DNA of 64,000 nucleotides, from the NCBI GenBank assembly GCA_030745875.1, contig JASLNT010000058.1:58358-122357 (forward strand), written 5' to 3'. The position numbers and the translations under genes were made by a program. How positions within the stretch are numbered: the stretch's first letter is position 1; every line of letters begins with the position of its first letter. Origin of the DNA: Phycisphaerae bacterium (GTDB lineage Bacteria; Planctomycetota; Phycisphaerae; SM23-33). This document shows, piece by piece, positions 12,601 to 20,094 of this stretch. The notes beneath the pieces are model-generated. The model saw only the letters and a list, made by a program, of their open reading frames with translations. It ran no database searches and was not told the origin of the DNA.

Positions 12601-15043
12601 ACTCGTTGATCCACGCCAAGGCCTGGGCGGGGTCTTTCTGCCAGTGAATCGTATAGATTGCTGCTTCAAAGTCCGTGTCATACGCCCCGGATGCCGCCGC
12701 CCGGGCAAGATAACCGCGCCACATGCTGTCGATAAGTTTCTTGGAGGCTCTGGCGGCCGAACCCTTCTTCCCCTTGCCTCCCTGCCAACGAAGAATGATT
12801 CCGCGAACGTTATTGGTCAGTTCCCTGTCGCTGAACTCAAAGCCCTTGACTGCAGCGAGCTTCTCCAATTCGCCCAGGAACACTTCGTAAGTCCAGCACA
12901 TCTTGGGCGAGTACTGGTCCCGCCACGACCGGTCATGCCACATTCCCATTTGCCCAATGAGATACCTCAGGGCGTTGTCCGAACCCATTTTCCCGTAGTG
13001 TGATGCGAAGATCGACTTGGGGTCTGCTTTGGGGTTCTTGGCGTACGACAGCGCCCGCCATATCCGCATTGTGTCGGGATCATCGCCTTTGAGTTTCCCC
13101 GCGAGACTCTGGGCGATGGTGTGCGGGTTTCCTATCGACGCGCTGTTGAGCATACTCGCCATCAGCGGACCGGGGGCCAGGCGATCGGCCAGACCAAGCC
13201 TGGCGGCTTGGTCGATACGCTTGATCTGCGGAAGTATGCGTTTCAGTATTGTCGTCAGCATTATCTCATTGGCGTTGGTCGGCGCGTTCTTACCGGACGG
13301 AAGCTGCTTGTCGTAGCTGCGGAGCAGTCCTGAGAGCACCGCCTCGGGCGTGACTCTTCTTCGCCCGTCGCTCATTGTGTGGGCGATTATCGCAGTCCGC
13401 ATCACCGGGTCGCTTCCCTTGCGCCGGTATCCGCGGGCCAGGGATTGGACGACAGGCTCCTTCCGCAGGGCCGCGTCGCGAGCTATGCGGTTGGGTATAA
13501 TCTGTTCGAGCGGAGCGCTCGGTCCCGACAGGTCTCGTTGCTGGCGCAGGAGCGTTAGTTTCTCGTCGAGGCTCGGCAGCTTGCTCTGCCAGACATGCCT
13601 CCAGATGGTGTTCCAGTCGAAGTCGGCGGGGAAGGCGCCCATGTACGCTTTGGCGGCGGCCAGCAGGGCGTTCTTGTCTCCGGTCTTGTTGTACCATTCC
13701 ATCAGTGCGGCGTTGGCGAGAATTGTCCCGCGGGCGTCTCTGCCTTTTGCGAATTTCGCGACAAACGGTCCAGCCGCCTTTATCGCGGCCTCTCGCTCCT
13801 TGTCATTCCCGGAGATCGAGCCAATAACCCACGACGCGTGTTCGGGCAGAATGTGGGCGGCGTGTTTTCTGGCCAGGGCGGTCCTGAGTTCGGGGTTGCG
13901 CTGGCAGAGGCGGTTGATGATGTTGTCTATCTGGTCTTTTGCGTTCTTCTCTGCGGCGGCCAGCAGTTTTGAGACCGTGTCCTTGTCGAACACCGTATCG
14001 TCTGCGTTGACGAATGACGCGTGGTGATTGCAGACGCGTTCGATGAACTTCGAGTAGGCGCCGGTGATTTTGCTCTTGCGGTAAATCGGTTCGAGCTTCT
14101 GGTATATCTTGCGCGCCAAGGCCAGTGAGGCTCCTCCTTCTCGGGAGTAGCGAAGGCGGTCGAGCAATACGAGACATCGCGGGTCGACGGCGTCTCCGGA
14201 TGCGTCATGTATCGCCGTCAGGATATCGGCGGCTTCTTGCGCCGAGAGGTAACGATAGGCCTGTTCGCACAATCTCACCAGCCGGTGCGGATCGTCCATC
14301 TTCCTGCGCGACATGATCTGCAGCGGAAGAATGTACCGCTTTCGCTGGTCTGTGCCCAGATAGCCTCTATCCGAGGCGTTGCTCAGGTACGCGCTGAAAT
14401 TGGAGACTCGTTTCGGATCGGGCTTGAAGGTGTCCATCATGAACGATGCGACATCCAGCGCCGCGGTTGTTTCCTGGTCGACCACCAGGCGCCTCACCAA
14501 CGCCAGGCCCATATCCCACGCGCTGTCGCCGGCGCCCAGAAGCGAAACGTACTTCTTGTACTCTGCGGGGAACTTGCCTTCTGAGACAAGGTATTCCAGC
14601 GCATGGCGCATGCGATCGTCTGAGGCGGTCTGCTTTCTGACGTAGATTAGATAGCGACTTAACGCCATTCGACGCTCGCCGACCTGTTCGGAGATCATCG
14701 CGCCGCGGTACACCAGATCGAGGTTCGCATTTGACGTGAGTTTGAGCAGCCGGGTCACGCGTCGCTGGGCGGTGATTACCCTACCCTGAGCCATGGCCGC
14801 ATCAAGCGAGATCTGCAGCACTTCGGCGGCTGGTTGGTCTGAGGCCAACTGTTCCTTGAGGACCGTGTCGACCTGGTCGTACTTCCCGTCTTTGAGCAGC
14901 TTTCGGGCGTCCTCGATCGGACCGGCCGAAGCTGTCGGAAGGACCATCCACATCCCAACGACCGCAAGGAGACAAAGAAGCGATTTCGTTACCGTTGCCG
15001 ATTTACCGGCCAGTATTCTCTGTGACATACCAAACCCATCCAC
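6695..15043 (-). CDS. Giant exported TPR/PA14/beta-sandwich protein (2782 aa)
   Basis: One uninterrupted frame of 2782 residues. Residues 1-40 form a signal peptide ending around TASA. Residues about 45-1250 are helical TPR-like repeats. Beta-sandwich modules with a D-x-D-rich loop and an E-T-x-x-x-S-G-x-F-x-G ending occur near residues 1251-1318, 1398-1455, 1998-2061 and 2344-2391. A PA14-like carbohydrate-binding segment begins near 1548 (GLRLELFADA). Residues about 2405-2450 are an Ala/Lys/Arg-rich stretch followed by a Thr/Pro/Lys linker. Residues about 2525-2775 are canonical TPRs of the YbgF/outer-membrane-assembly type (ALYRIGQCYETQGNFERAGE). The tail is very acidic. The start could also be Met6; no clear Shine-Dalgarno precedes either. 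The neighbouring gene 1-6556 is a tandem paralogue. Role unknown; I infer an envelope scaffold or a polysaccharide/protein-binding machine. Confidence 0.92.
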   Translation of the reverse strand: MDGFGMSQRILAGKSATVTKSLLCLLAVVGMWMVLPTASAGPIEDARKLLKDGKYDQVDTVLKEQLASDQPAAEVLQISLDAAMAQGRVITAQRRVTRLLKLTSNANLDLVYRGAMISEQVGERRMALSRYLIYVRKQTASDDRMRHALEYLVSEGKFPAEYKKYVSLLGAGDSAWDMGLALVRRLVVDQETTAALDVASFMMDTFKPDPKRVSNFSAYLSNASDRGYLGTDQRKRYILPLQIMSRRKMDDPHRLVRLCEQAYRYLSAQEAADILTAIHDASGDAVDPRCLVLLDRLRYSREGGASLALARKIYQKLEPIYRKSKITGAYSKFIERVCNHHASFVNADDTVFDKDTVSKLLAAAEKNAKDQIDNIINRLCQRNPELRTALARKHAAHILPEHASWVIGSISGNDKEREAAIKAAGPFVAKFAKGRDARGTILANAALMEWYNKTGDKNALLAAAKAYMGAFPADFDWNTIWRHVWQSKLPSLDEKLTLLRQQRDLSGPSAPLEQIIPNRIARDAALRKEPVVQSLARGYRRKGSDPVMRTAIIAHTMSDGRRRVTPEAVLSGLLRSYDKQLPSGKNAPTNANEIMLTTILKRILPQIKRIDQAARLGLADRLAPGPLMASMLNSASIGNPHTIAQSLAGKLKGDDPDTMRIWRALSYAKNPKADPKSIFASHYGKMGSDNALRYLIGQMGMWHDRSWRDQYSPKMCWTYEVFLGELEKLAAVKGFEFSDRELTNNVRGIILRWQGGKGKKGSAARASKKLIDSMWRGYLARAAASGAYDTDFEAAIYTIHWQKDPAQALAWINEYSKAVASRTSAEQLRSLDMMMRTVGYQDVAKTKEKSTYLRLFTIAAKLYEKMSDKQWSTASVYENTRWAAAMLANNVPWRTALKDQTKLLETGKKLTETFEARLLTGTTLSGGHNPVPVLCEQAIKTASAKGDWATALSATRRLAETLDDGRYADSYKSNIIASARSLQDVGASEVLYAFLRQIEQQAKLSSAMSKEIAILRARAAKDISGLIAVSPNDASYPLHLAAQALLLGNEIRAWELSREQSKLFTTSWEGLDANFVAWYVRALFKQKSYEQVTALGRNILRKESSLDAETAAAVHLALGDVQRALENNDAAVEIYKVLQTSDRYKDTRAGRESRYRNVMLMIATGAYGDAEDALAQMVESPSIDEQAEAFFLLAKLADEQKEYARADKYLAQVRLRVPDHIEAAFLEGELRAKAPSMLARGEELEIGVVAMETIAVPGRELVFRLQDSNLAIAKGSSSIPITVETSTGKDRETVNLVLSGTGKNMFKGTIVTALGRVSQGDRTLQIRGDDVVSYRIEDEFQKSHELKYKQKELEVKADGELSASAGRILSALEIEQREVERKLALARGEEPPAWTTERQKSVRPGSPIYVRVIDFDRDLTDNPDKVTVSVKTTGGDVLKAVTLTETSYNSGVFMGTIPTSMPLPKGLASDTFEGKNTSWLVNSKTTDVWSSLDDGVKPKWVEADTMTSHLVSSVSVAMPDSQKVKEITLSGSLAEDLGMLATYPLAGQQHGLRLELFADAKLAKPTTERVVSSTYLRSDSLGKGNAAARLSGVIVPTRSGQYTFSMSLKSGQAKLSVGGKVLTDKWTGKNVSGDFPAKFAVKAGREYKFVLDYAPESKDGRVSGECVIRWKSSTESSKDIPFEAMYPGEMASRKDDLVLTRSTATATGASRLETAKSIRDRVIATVGANAPIKYVKTTSVAPTGNDEAGILSGTFIAATEQMLAMKIDAQGLSNNSRVFLLIDDKQEIGGKLSDIANKTASVFLRKGAHKMELIYRSVGKPRPGAGVGVSCEGADKKFAAMPWRWFSADHTPDLADAILPNGLITLEDNVFTAKLRKPIRLRSARWNFVDFAGKDISVKKITVIDAAGKTIIPVEKDFTTSLSNDILEIAPGDRISLTYIDKKNLQGDNGRRKAGMGLGRGASLSVGFDEGEILLAHEELVSDANGNTDVKLFPARRCSSGDMLTVVIDDQDIDLTPKRDKVHAIVTTSSGEKLELEILEKQSTGSKGEVHEVCHTGQFIATFKLVSDQTPKATTKPATQPTSQPATPSIKVKPGDEIVVRYLDTENNDGVPMDRISRLTEGGAGLGGWSVMRTRTELVPDKSADAVVLQNDLRRLSNDPELVLYRQNILHLSPKIKANESDEEPTIDRGVDTNGLPVCSIRGPLKFSLLYPRMARNTGSTIRIAAVVESEIEAARAENRKLKGAIVTMDIPDEDELEAGRFYGTLNLQIGVPGDKLALDANAVELEPGEMPIKTIIAGGDDVVQLRFKDPATGETDVKRVRLLADGRLEVLERTMRAQKLNIHLGQKFHLRVADPDRDTSNVRDTVTVAVKSKSGDAVNLELTETMIHSGIFTGSIEPRWIKDRKRDEAARKAAAAAAAKAARQAAAAAEAARRKAAATSRPTSGPATKPATRPKPVAKPAVVKPVVVVYADFGDTVSFRYIDNKAVSTTEPRVLDMEGSIVHGADGTVALFSKEYKDPEMAVKTAFLTAEAMFSIAKDMRKKKRSELAKSYISHGKSILELALRNYPNTTLVAQGEYLVATLAQELGNYSEAIGKYSEVVQRWTKSSYAPKALYRIGQCYETQGNFERAGEEYVRVTYLFPNSPEVPQATLRLGRHYLKVKNYAVAGRIFEKFHDNNPKHRLAAKTLFLAGECYRLSERYKDAIGVFVRAGKQYRDNKLIRSESLYWQGVCAREVKNYVMAYRALKRLTWDYPESERAADARKLLGTDELQEFEPEEEDE

Positions 15044-15362
15044 AGTAGGAGGAAATAACAGATATCTTCGAATGCATTAGCAGACTGTCTGGTTAACAAC
15101 GCAGATCAGCCCCGGAAATTTCCAGTTTATTAAACGATACAAAGCCCTTGGCGCACGTAGGAGACCGGCGCGTTGGACTTTCGGTCAAGCGTTCGTGTTT
15201 TGCAGCCGCGCCAGCCCCATTGTATCGCGTGCCGGGTTTCGGCTACTACGGCCGGGAAGGGTCTGCCCGCCCGGCCGATCAGGGTATATTAGACCGCTTG
15301 TCCGCCCGGTCCGCAAGTGCAAAGTCCCCACTGTCAGTAGGAGATTATCCGAATCTGCGCGC
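15044..15362. other. Intergenic region upstream of the giant gene
   Basis: This 319-nt gap lies between the start of the giant minus-strand gene and the stop of the activase gene, so it should hold the promoter of the giant gene. Minus-strand TACAAT (at 15219-15224) is a possible -10 box, but no convincing -35 stands at 16-18 nt. No open frame, RNA gene or terminator could be supported. Confidence 0.4.
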
Positions 15363-18300
15363 TCAGGTCGCCACCGCTCTGGGCTTGGGTTGCGGTTTAG
15401 TCGCCCTGGGTCTGAGAATACCCTTCGAATCCAGGTAGGCCTCGCACCTTGTCATGATGCCCGCATCGTTGCTGTGACCGTCGAATTGCAGTGTCAGGAA
15501 GGGTTTACCCGCTGCAGGCCTGGTGAAGTGCTTGACGAATGAATCAGGCCCGCATTTGAAGTTGGTTATGTATATGATGTCGAGATTGGGGTTCTCTCCG
15601 ACGATCTTCGCCGCGGCCAGTACATGACGGCCCAGTGACCAGAACATGTTCGCGTTGACTTCTGATATATCGACATTGTGGGTCGGAAGGAAATCCTGCG
15701 GGATGCAGTCGACCCCGTAGAACTGCCGGAGTTTGCGTGCGACCGACAGATTCACGCCCGGGTCGTGGAGGTTGTAAGGCCTGCCGACCAGGACAACCCC
15801 GCGGCGTCCGGTCTGTTTCAGGGTTTCCAGCGCCTTGGCTCCGGCGGTAAGGCATTTTTGCTTGAAATCGGCCTGCGCTTCGAATGCGGCCGCCGAGGCC
15901 GATCGGATCTTCGAGCGTTTCAGACCCATAGATCGGAAGAATCGCACCAATTCGCGCGTCACCGCCGCCTGACCATCGGAGAAATGCACTTGGGGACTGA
16001 TGAACTTCCTCGCCGCGGCCTCCAGCGCCGGTGCGCTTCGAGCTACGAACGGAAGCGTCTGGTGCCACGGGCACAGGTGAATCTCCATGTCGCACTGCAT
16101 CTCCTCAGCCGAGATGATGTTCGGTACGAGGATATGGTCTATGTCCGGTCGGTCGAGGCAGGCGATATGTCCGTGCGCGACGACTATCGGGAAACACGGT
16201 TCAGCCACCACCGCGTCCTGCCCGGCTTGTTCGGTTTCTTTGTTCGTGGGCGTGCTGAGAACCGTCGCGAAGCCCAGTTTGCTCAGCAGCGTACGCCAGA
16301 AGGGCAGTTGTCCGTGTGCGAACATCGCCATTGGTATTCCCACCACCGGCGCGCCGGCCGGGGCCTGGTCGATGTTCGAATCGTCGGTCAGCAGTTCCCG
16401 CCTGAGGCCCATCAGGTCCTCGGTAACCGGTTCCTGCGGGCGTACGGCGCGCCTGCGGAAACGCTCGGAGCACTTGTCGCCCCAGTATGTCTTGTTCCCT
16501 TCTACGTTGAATTCCTGGATCTGGCAGGCGTTGGAGCAATGGTTACAGGTGAATTCTCTCAACGAGTAGTCCACCTTGGACATATCGTAGCCCCGGAACT
16601 GCGATTCGGCGGGCTGGCGCGTGTGTTTCATCTTCTCGCTGGCCAGCAACGCTGCGCCAATGGCCCCGATCACCCCGTTGTGCGGAGGTACTATTATCTG
16701 CTTGCCCGTGACCGCTGCGAACGCTGCAGCCACCGCATCGTTGTACGCCGTCCCGCCCTGGAAGAAGATACACTCGCCGATATGGCGCCCGCGAACCACG
16801 CGGTTTATGTAGTTGTAGACCACCGAACACGCCAGTCCCGCCACCAGGTCGGACTTGTCTGCTCCGCGCTGCATATAGCTGTTAACGTCGCGCTCCATGA
16901 ACACCGTGCATCGCTCGCCCAGGCGTATTGGAGCCTTGCTCGACAGGGCCATCTCGGCGAACTGTTGCTTGATAGCGATATCCAGCTCTTCGGCGCGTTC
17001 CTCCAGGAAGCTGCCCGTACCGGCTGCACACGCTTCGTTCATGGTGAAGTCCACGACCACACCGTCCTGCAGCGAGATGTACTTTGCGTCCTGTCCGCCG
17101 ATTTCGAAAATCGTATCGGGCAATTGCCCCGACAGCATGGTCTTGCCCACAAACAGCGCGCCGGTCTTATGAGCGGTGATTTCGTCGTTTACCGTGTCGG
17201 CTCCGACAAGTTCGCCGATCAGTTCGCGACCGGATCCGGTCGTACCGACCCCGCTGATGGTCAACGAGTCGCCCCATTGCTTCTCGATCTGCGAAAGGGC
17301 GTCGGCGACGACCTCTATGGGTCTGCCCATTGTCTTGGTGTAGATTTCGGTTATCACCCGTCCGGCTTCGTCGATGACCACGACGTTCGTCGAAACGCTT
17401 CCGATGTCGATTCCGAGATACGCGTTGATCGGGACGGTGGTGTTGGCTCCGACGTAGCTCCCGATCCGGTCGCGGAGAAGAAGCACGTTTTCCATCGATA
17501 GCGGAGCGGTTGTCGGGAACTTAACCCCCGCGGTGTCTCCGGAGCGGTGGATGTCGGCCAGCGCCGACAGATTCGGAGCCTTGGCGCCCATTCGCCTTGC
17601 CGCGCACGCCGCCCCAATCGCCGGAATGTGCCTGTGGGCCTCGGGGACTACAAGCTCCTCCTGACCCAGGTCGAACGCGTCTCGAAGGCTCTTGACTACT
17701 GCTGCGTTTGACGCCACGCCGCCAATCATCACCACCGGAGCCGTCACCGCGTGCGATCGGACGACAGCGGCGCGGAAGTTCCTGGCCACTGCGTCACACA
17801 GGCCTCCCAGCACCTCTGCGGGGCAATATCCCTTCTGCTGGGCGTGGATCATGTCGGATTTGGCGAAAACGCTGCATCTTCCAGCCACCTGCGCCGATCG
17901 CTGGGCCTGGGCGACCAGTTCGGCGACATCTTCAATAGCGTATTGCAGGCGTCCGGCTTGCTGGTCCAGGAAGCTGCCCGTCCCGGCCGCACAGTCGCCG
18001 TTGGTCGCGTAGTCGATGATACTCAGCGTTCCGTTGTCGGTCTCACGGGCCAGGCGGAGGTACTTGGAGGTCTCACCGCCCATCTCGAAAACCGTACTCA
18101 CCGACGCACCGACGGATTTCAGACCCGATGCGATCGCCTGGAACTCATTCATGCGGTGCGTGTTGAGCTTATCGGCTGCCAGTGATGATCCGCTCCCGGT
18201 CATGCATATCGCTGTGATATCCTCGGCGCCGGTGGTTGACAGTATTTCCTCCAGCAGTTCGCACGTCGCCGCCAGCGGGTGGCCTCGCGTGCGCCGGTAC

Positions 18301-18446
18301 GGTGAAAGCCACATCGCCCCCTGTCCGTTCCCAGCCGACGAACCGGACGATGTCCATCCTTTCGGCGCCGACCAGGACGCATCATCCGTCCAAAGGCCCG
18401 CCGTAACGCTCACTGCACCAATATCTATGCCGATATAACAACTCAT
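15363..18446 (-). CDS. Acyl-CoA dehydratase activase-like protein with two BadF/HgdC ATPase domains and DUF2229
   Basis: The 1027-residue protein holds two ASKHA-type ATPase domains: residues about 3-275, opening with YIGIDIGAVSVT, and about 345-605, opening with YLGIDIGSVSTN. Each has the family's CAAGTGSFL cysteine motif, where the related activase HgdC binds a 4Fe-4S cluster at the dimer interface. A Cys-rich stretch at about 630-662 (CNHCSNAC, then DKC) may bind metal or a cluster. A DUF2229 region follows at about 698-900, and the tail near 890-1010 resembles 2-hydroxyacyl-CoA dehydratase subunits. By family this is an ATP-driven electron-injecting activator of a CoA dehydratase or reductase, cytoplasmic and oxygen-sensitive. 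I recall longer versions of about 1400 residues, so this may be a shorter form. No partner dehydratase or CoA ligase lies nearby. AGGA about 8 nt before the ATG supports the start. Confidence 0.9.
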   Translation of the reverse strand: MSCYIGIDIGAVSVTAGLWTDDASWSAPKGWTSSGSSAGNGQGAMWLSPYRRTRGHPLAATCELLEEILSTTGAEDITAICMTGSGSSLAADKLNTHRMNEFQAIASGLKSVGASVSTVFEMGGETSKYLRLARETDNGTLSIIDYATNGDCAAGTGSFLDQQAGRLQYAIEDVAELVAQAQRSAQVAGRCSVFAKSDMIHAQQKGYCPAEVLGGLCDAVARNFRAAVVRSHAVTAPVVMIGGVASNAAVVKSLRDAFDLGQEELVVPEAHRHIPAIGAACAARRMGAKAPNLSALADIHRSGDTAGVKFPTTAPLSMENVLLLRDRIGSYVGANTTVPINAYLGIDIGSVSTNVVVIDEAGRVITEIYTKTMGRPIEVVADALSQIEKQWGDSLTISGVGTTGSGRELIGELVGADTVNDEITAHKTGALFVGKTMLSGQLPDTIFEIGGQDAKYISLQDGVVVDFTMNEACAAGTGSFLEERAEELDIAIKQQFAEMALSSKAPIRLGERCTVFMERDVNSYMQRGADKSDLVAGLACSVVYNYINRVVRGRHIGECIFFQGGTAYNDAVAAAFAAVTGKQIIVPPHNGVIGAIGAALLASEKMKHTRQPAESQFRGYDMSKVDYSLREFTCNHCSNACQIQEFNVEGNKTYWGDKCSERFRRRAVRPQEPVTEDLMGLRRELLTDDSNIDQAPAGAPVVGIPMAMFAHGQLPFWRTLLSKLGFATVLSTPTNKETEQAGQDAVVAEPCFPIVVAHGHIACLDRPDIDHILVPNIISAEEMQCDMEIHLCPWHQTLPFVARSAPALEAAARKFISPQVHFSDGQAAVTRELVRFFRSMGLKRSKIRSASAAAFEAQADFKQKCLTAGAKALETLKQTGRRGVVLVGRPYNLHDPGVNLSVARKLRQFYGVDCIPQDFLPTHNVDISEVNANMFWSLGRHVLAAAKIVGENPNLDIIYITNFKCGPDSFVKHFTRPAAGKPFLTLQFDGHSNDAGIMTRCEAYLDSKGILRPRATKPQPKPRAVAT

Positions 18447-18992
18447 CAGTACTATCCTGAGGTCTCCGCGCCGTAGTTACAAGCAAGAATCTCCGCCACC
18501 CATCAAAACGTGCGGGCTTCCGTTGCGATCAGTCCCAGTATAGACGTGATCACCCCATAGGGGTAAAAAAAAATGGCCACCGCTAGATGCCGATGCAGAT
18601 CCGGGGAATAAAGAACCCATTATTTCAAGTGGGTTGCGCGTGAGACGCCTTAGCGTTTCGACCTTACATCCCAGATAATGGTTATCGGTTCTTTTCACAC
18701 CGGCCCGCTGTCGAACAACAGCAGAAGCCATAGTTTCTTCTATTACATCCTACCTCAAGTTTATCGAATCTCAAAGGCATAATCTTTAGGAAAAATGCGC
18801 TTCGGGGCTCCGCTCGCCCGCCCGCTGAGCACAACAGACCGCCGGAGATAAACTTGCGCATAACCTTCAACGCGGTCGCAGGGAAAAGTTTTTTTTCGCC
18901 CATCTCGCCGCCCGTAAAACATAATCGGGAAACCTGTAACATCCGCCCGCCCGTGTGCGTATATTCCTCCAGGATACTAACCGGAGAACGCC
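18447..18992. other. Divergent intergenic region
   Basis: This 546-nt region separates divergent genes. On the plus strand TATATT at 18960-18965 is a plausible -10 box for the esterase gene (27 nt before its ATG), with only a weak -35. On the minus strand TATACT at 18537-18542 could serve the activase gene, again with a poor -35. A five-base hairpin ACCCC-ATA-GGGGT at about 18552-18564 followed by nine A does not have terminator polarity. Short open frames here have no signal, RBS or recognisable motif. Confidence 0.4.
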
Positions 18993-20075
18993 ATGAACAA
19001 GAATATGCGCATCAAATGCAGCGGTCTGTTGAGTTGTCTGGCGGTCGTGATCTTCGCAGCGACCTGGCCGACCATCGCTAATGGGGAGGTCAGCTCAAGG
19101 AACAATCGACAGCTAAGAGCCGCACTGAAAAGATATCCCGCCGCCGACACCAACAAGGACGGCGTGCTGACGATGTCGGAGGCCAGAGCCCACATGCGCC
19201 GTATGGCCGGAGGCGGCGACAAGGGCAAGGATAAGGGAACTGGAAAGCAGCCCGAGACCACCAAGAAGACTGACAAGGACGGGACTACGGTCATAACCAA
19301 CGCCAAATACGGTTTGCACCAGCGACAGGTAATGGATCTGTGGCTGCCGAAGTCCGACAAGCCTACGGCGATAGTGATGTACATTCACGGGGGCGGGTTC
19401 GTAGGCGGAGACAAGTCTCACGGTCACCGTCAACCGATGAAGGGCAAATGCCTCGACGCCAAAGTCGCGTTTGCGACAATGAACTACCGCTTCAAGCAGC
19501 ATGCGTCATACCAGGAGATAATGCTCGACGGCGCTCGGGCGATTCAGTCTCTGCGAGCCAACGCCAGGAAGTTGAACATCGATCCCAGGCGGATCGGCGT
19601 GTACGGGCACTCCGCAGGGGCGATAATGTCTCTTTGGTTGGGGTTCCATCCCGATGTCGGAAGGCGAGGCGGAAAGGGACTGAGCGCGTATTCATCGACA
19701 GTGCGCGTGGTGGGCGGACTGCTCACCCCCGTTGGGACTGACGGGCTGGCGCTGCGATACGCCAGCCGGGGCGACCCGCCGGTGTTCCAGCACAACGCCA
19801 TACCATTCAGCAAAACCAAGGATCTCCATCACCCCAGTCACGCGGTGGCCGTTAAAAGGAGATGCGATCAATTGCGGATCAGTTCGATCCTTCTCCTCGA
19901 AGACGGTCCCAAACCGTTCAAAGGAGACCCGGCTGCCGCACAGTCCGCATTCTTCTTCAAGTATCTTGGCGTGGTCAATCCGGACAAAAAGAAGAAACCC
20001 GCCGACACACCCGTCAAGCCTGATGGTTCGAGCAAGCCTCGCAAGAAGAACGGGCCCGATAAAGTTCGAACTTAG
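18993..20075 (+). CDS. Secreted alpha/beta-hydrolase (esterase-like) with an EF-hand-like segment
   Basis: The 360-residue product has a signal peptide (residues 1-31, hydrophobic LLSCLAVVIFAATW) and an EF-hand-like loop DTNKDGVLTMSE at about 50-61. A carboxylesterase-type core follows, with oxyanion motif HGGGFVGG and nucleophile elbow GHSAG. GGAGA stands 6 nt before the ATG. In related esterases the final strand carries a GHG-type catalytic histidine; here the matching stretch reads LLLEDGPKPF, with no His. A candidate Asp sits just before LHHPSHA, whose histidines are alternatives. The protein may therefore be inactive or use a rearranged triad. A Lys/Pro-rich tail ends it. It converges on the next gene with a 19-nt gap. 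Confidence 0.92.
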   Translation: MNKNMRIKCSGLLSCLAVVIFAATWPTIANGEVSSRNNRQLRAALKRYPAADTNKDGVLTMSEARAHMRRMAGGGDKGKDKGTGKQPETTKKTDKDGTTVITNAKYGLHQRQVMDLWLPKSDKPTAIVMYIHGGGFVGGDKSHGHRQPMKGKCLDAKVAFATMNYRFKQHASYQEIMLDGARAIQSLRANARKLNIDPRRIGVYGHSAGAIMSLWLGFHPDVGRRGGKGLSAYSSTVRVVGGLLTPVGTDGLALRYASRGDPPVFQHNAIPFSKTKDLHHPSHAVAVKRRCDQLRISSILLLEDGPKPFKGDPAAAQSAFFFKYLGVVNPDKKKKPADTPVKPDGSSKPRKKNGPDKVRT

Positions 20076-20094
20076 CTGTTTCGAGCCCGACCGA

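Noticed and set aside
18552-18573. Hairpin plus A-run as a terminator
   Set aside because: On the plus strand it is followed by A rather than T, and on the minus strand the T-run comes before the stem; the stem is only 5 bp.
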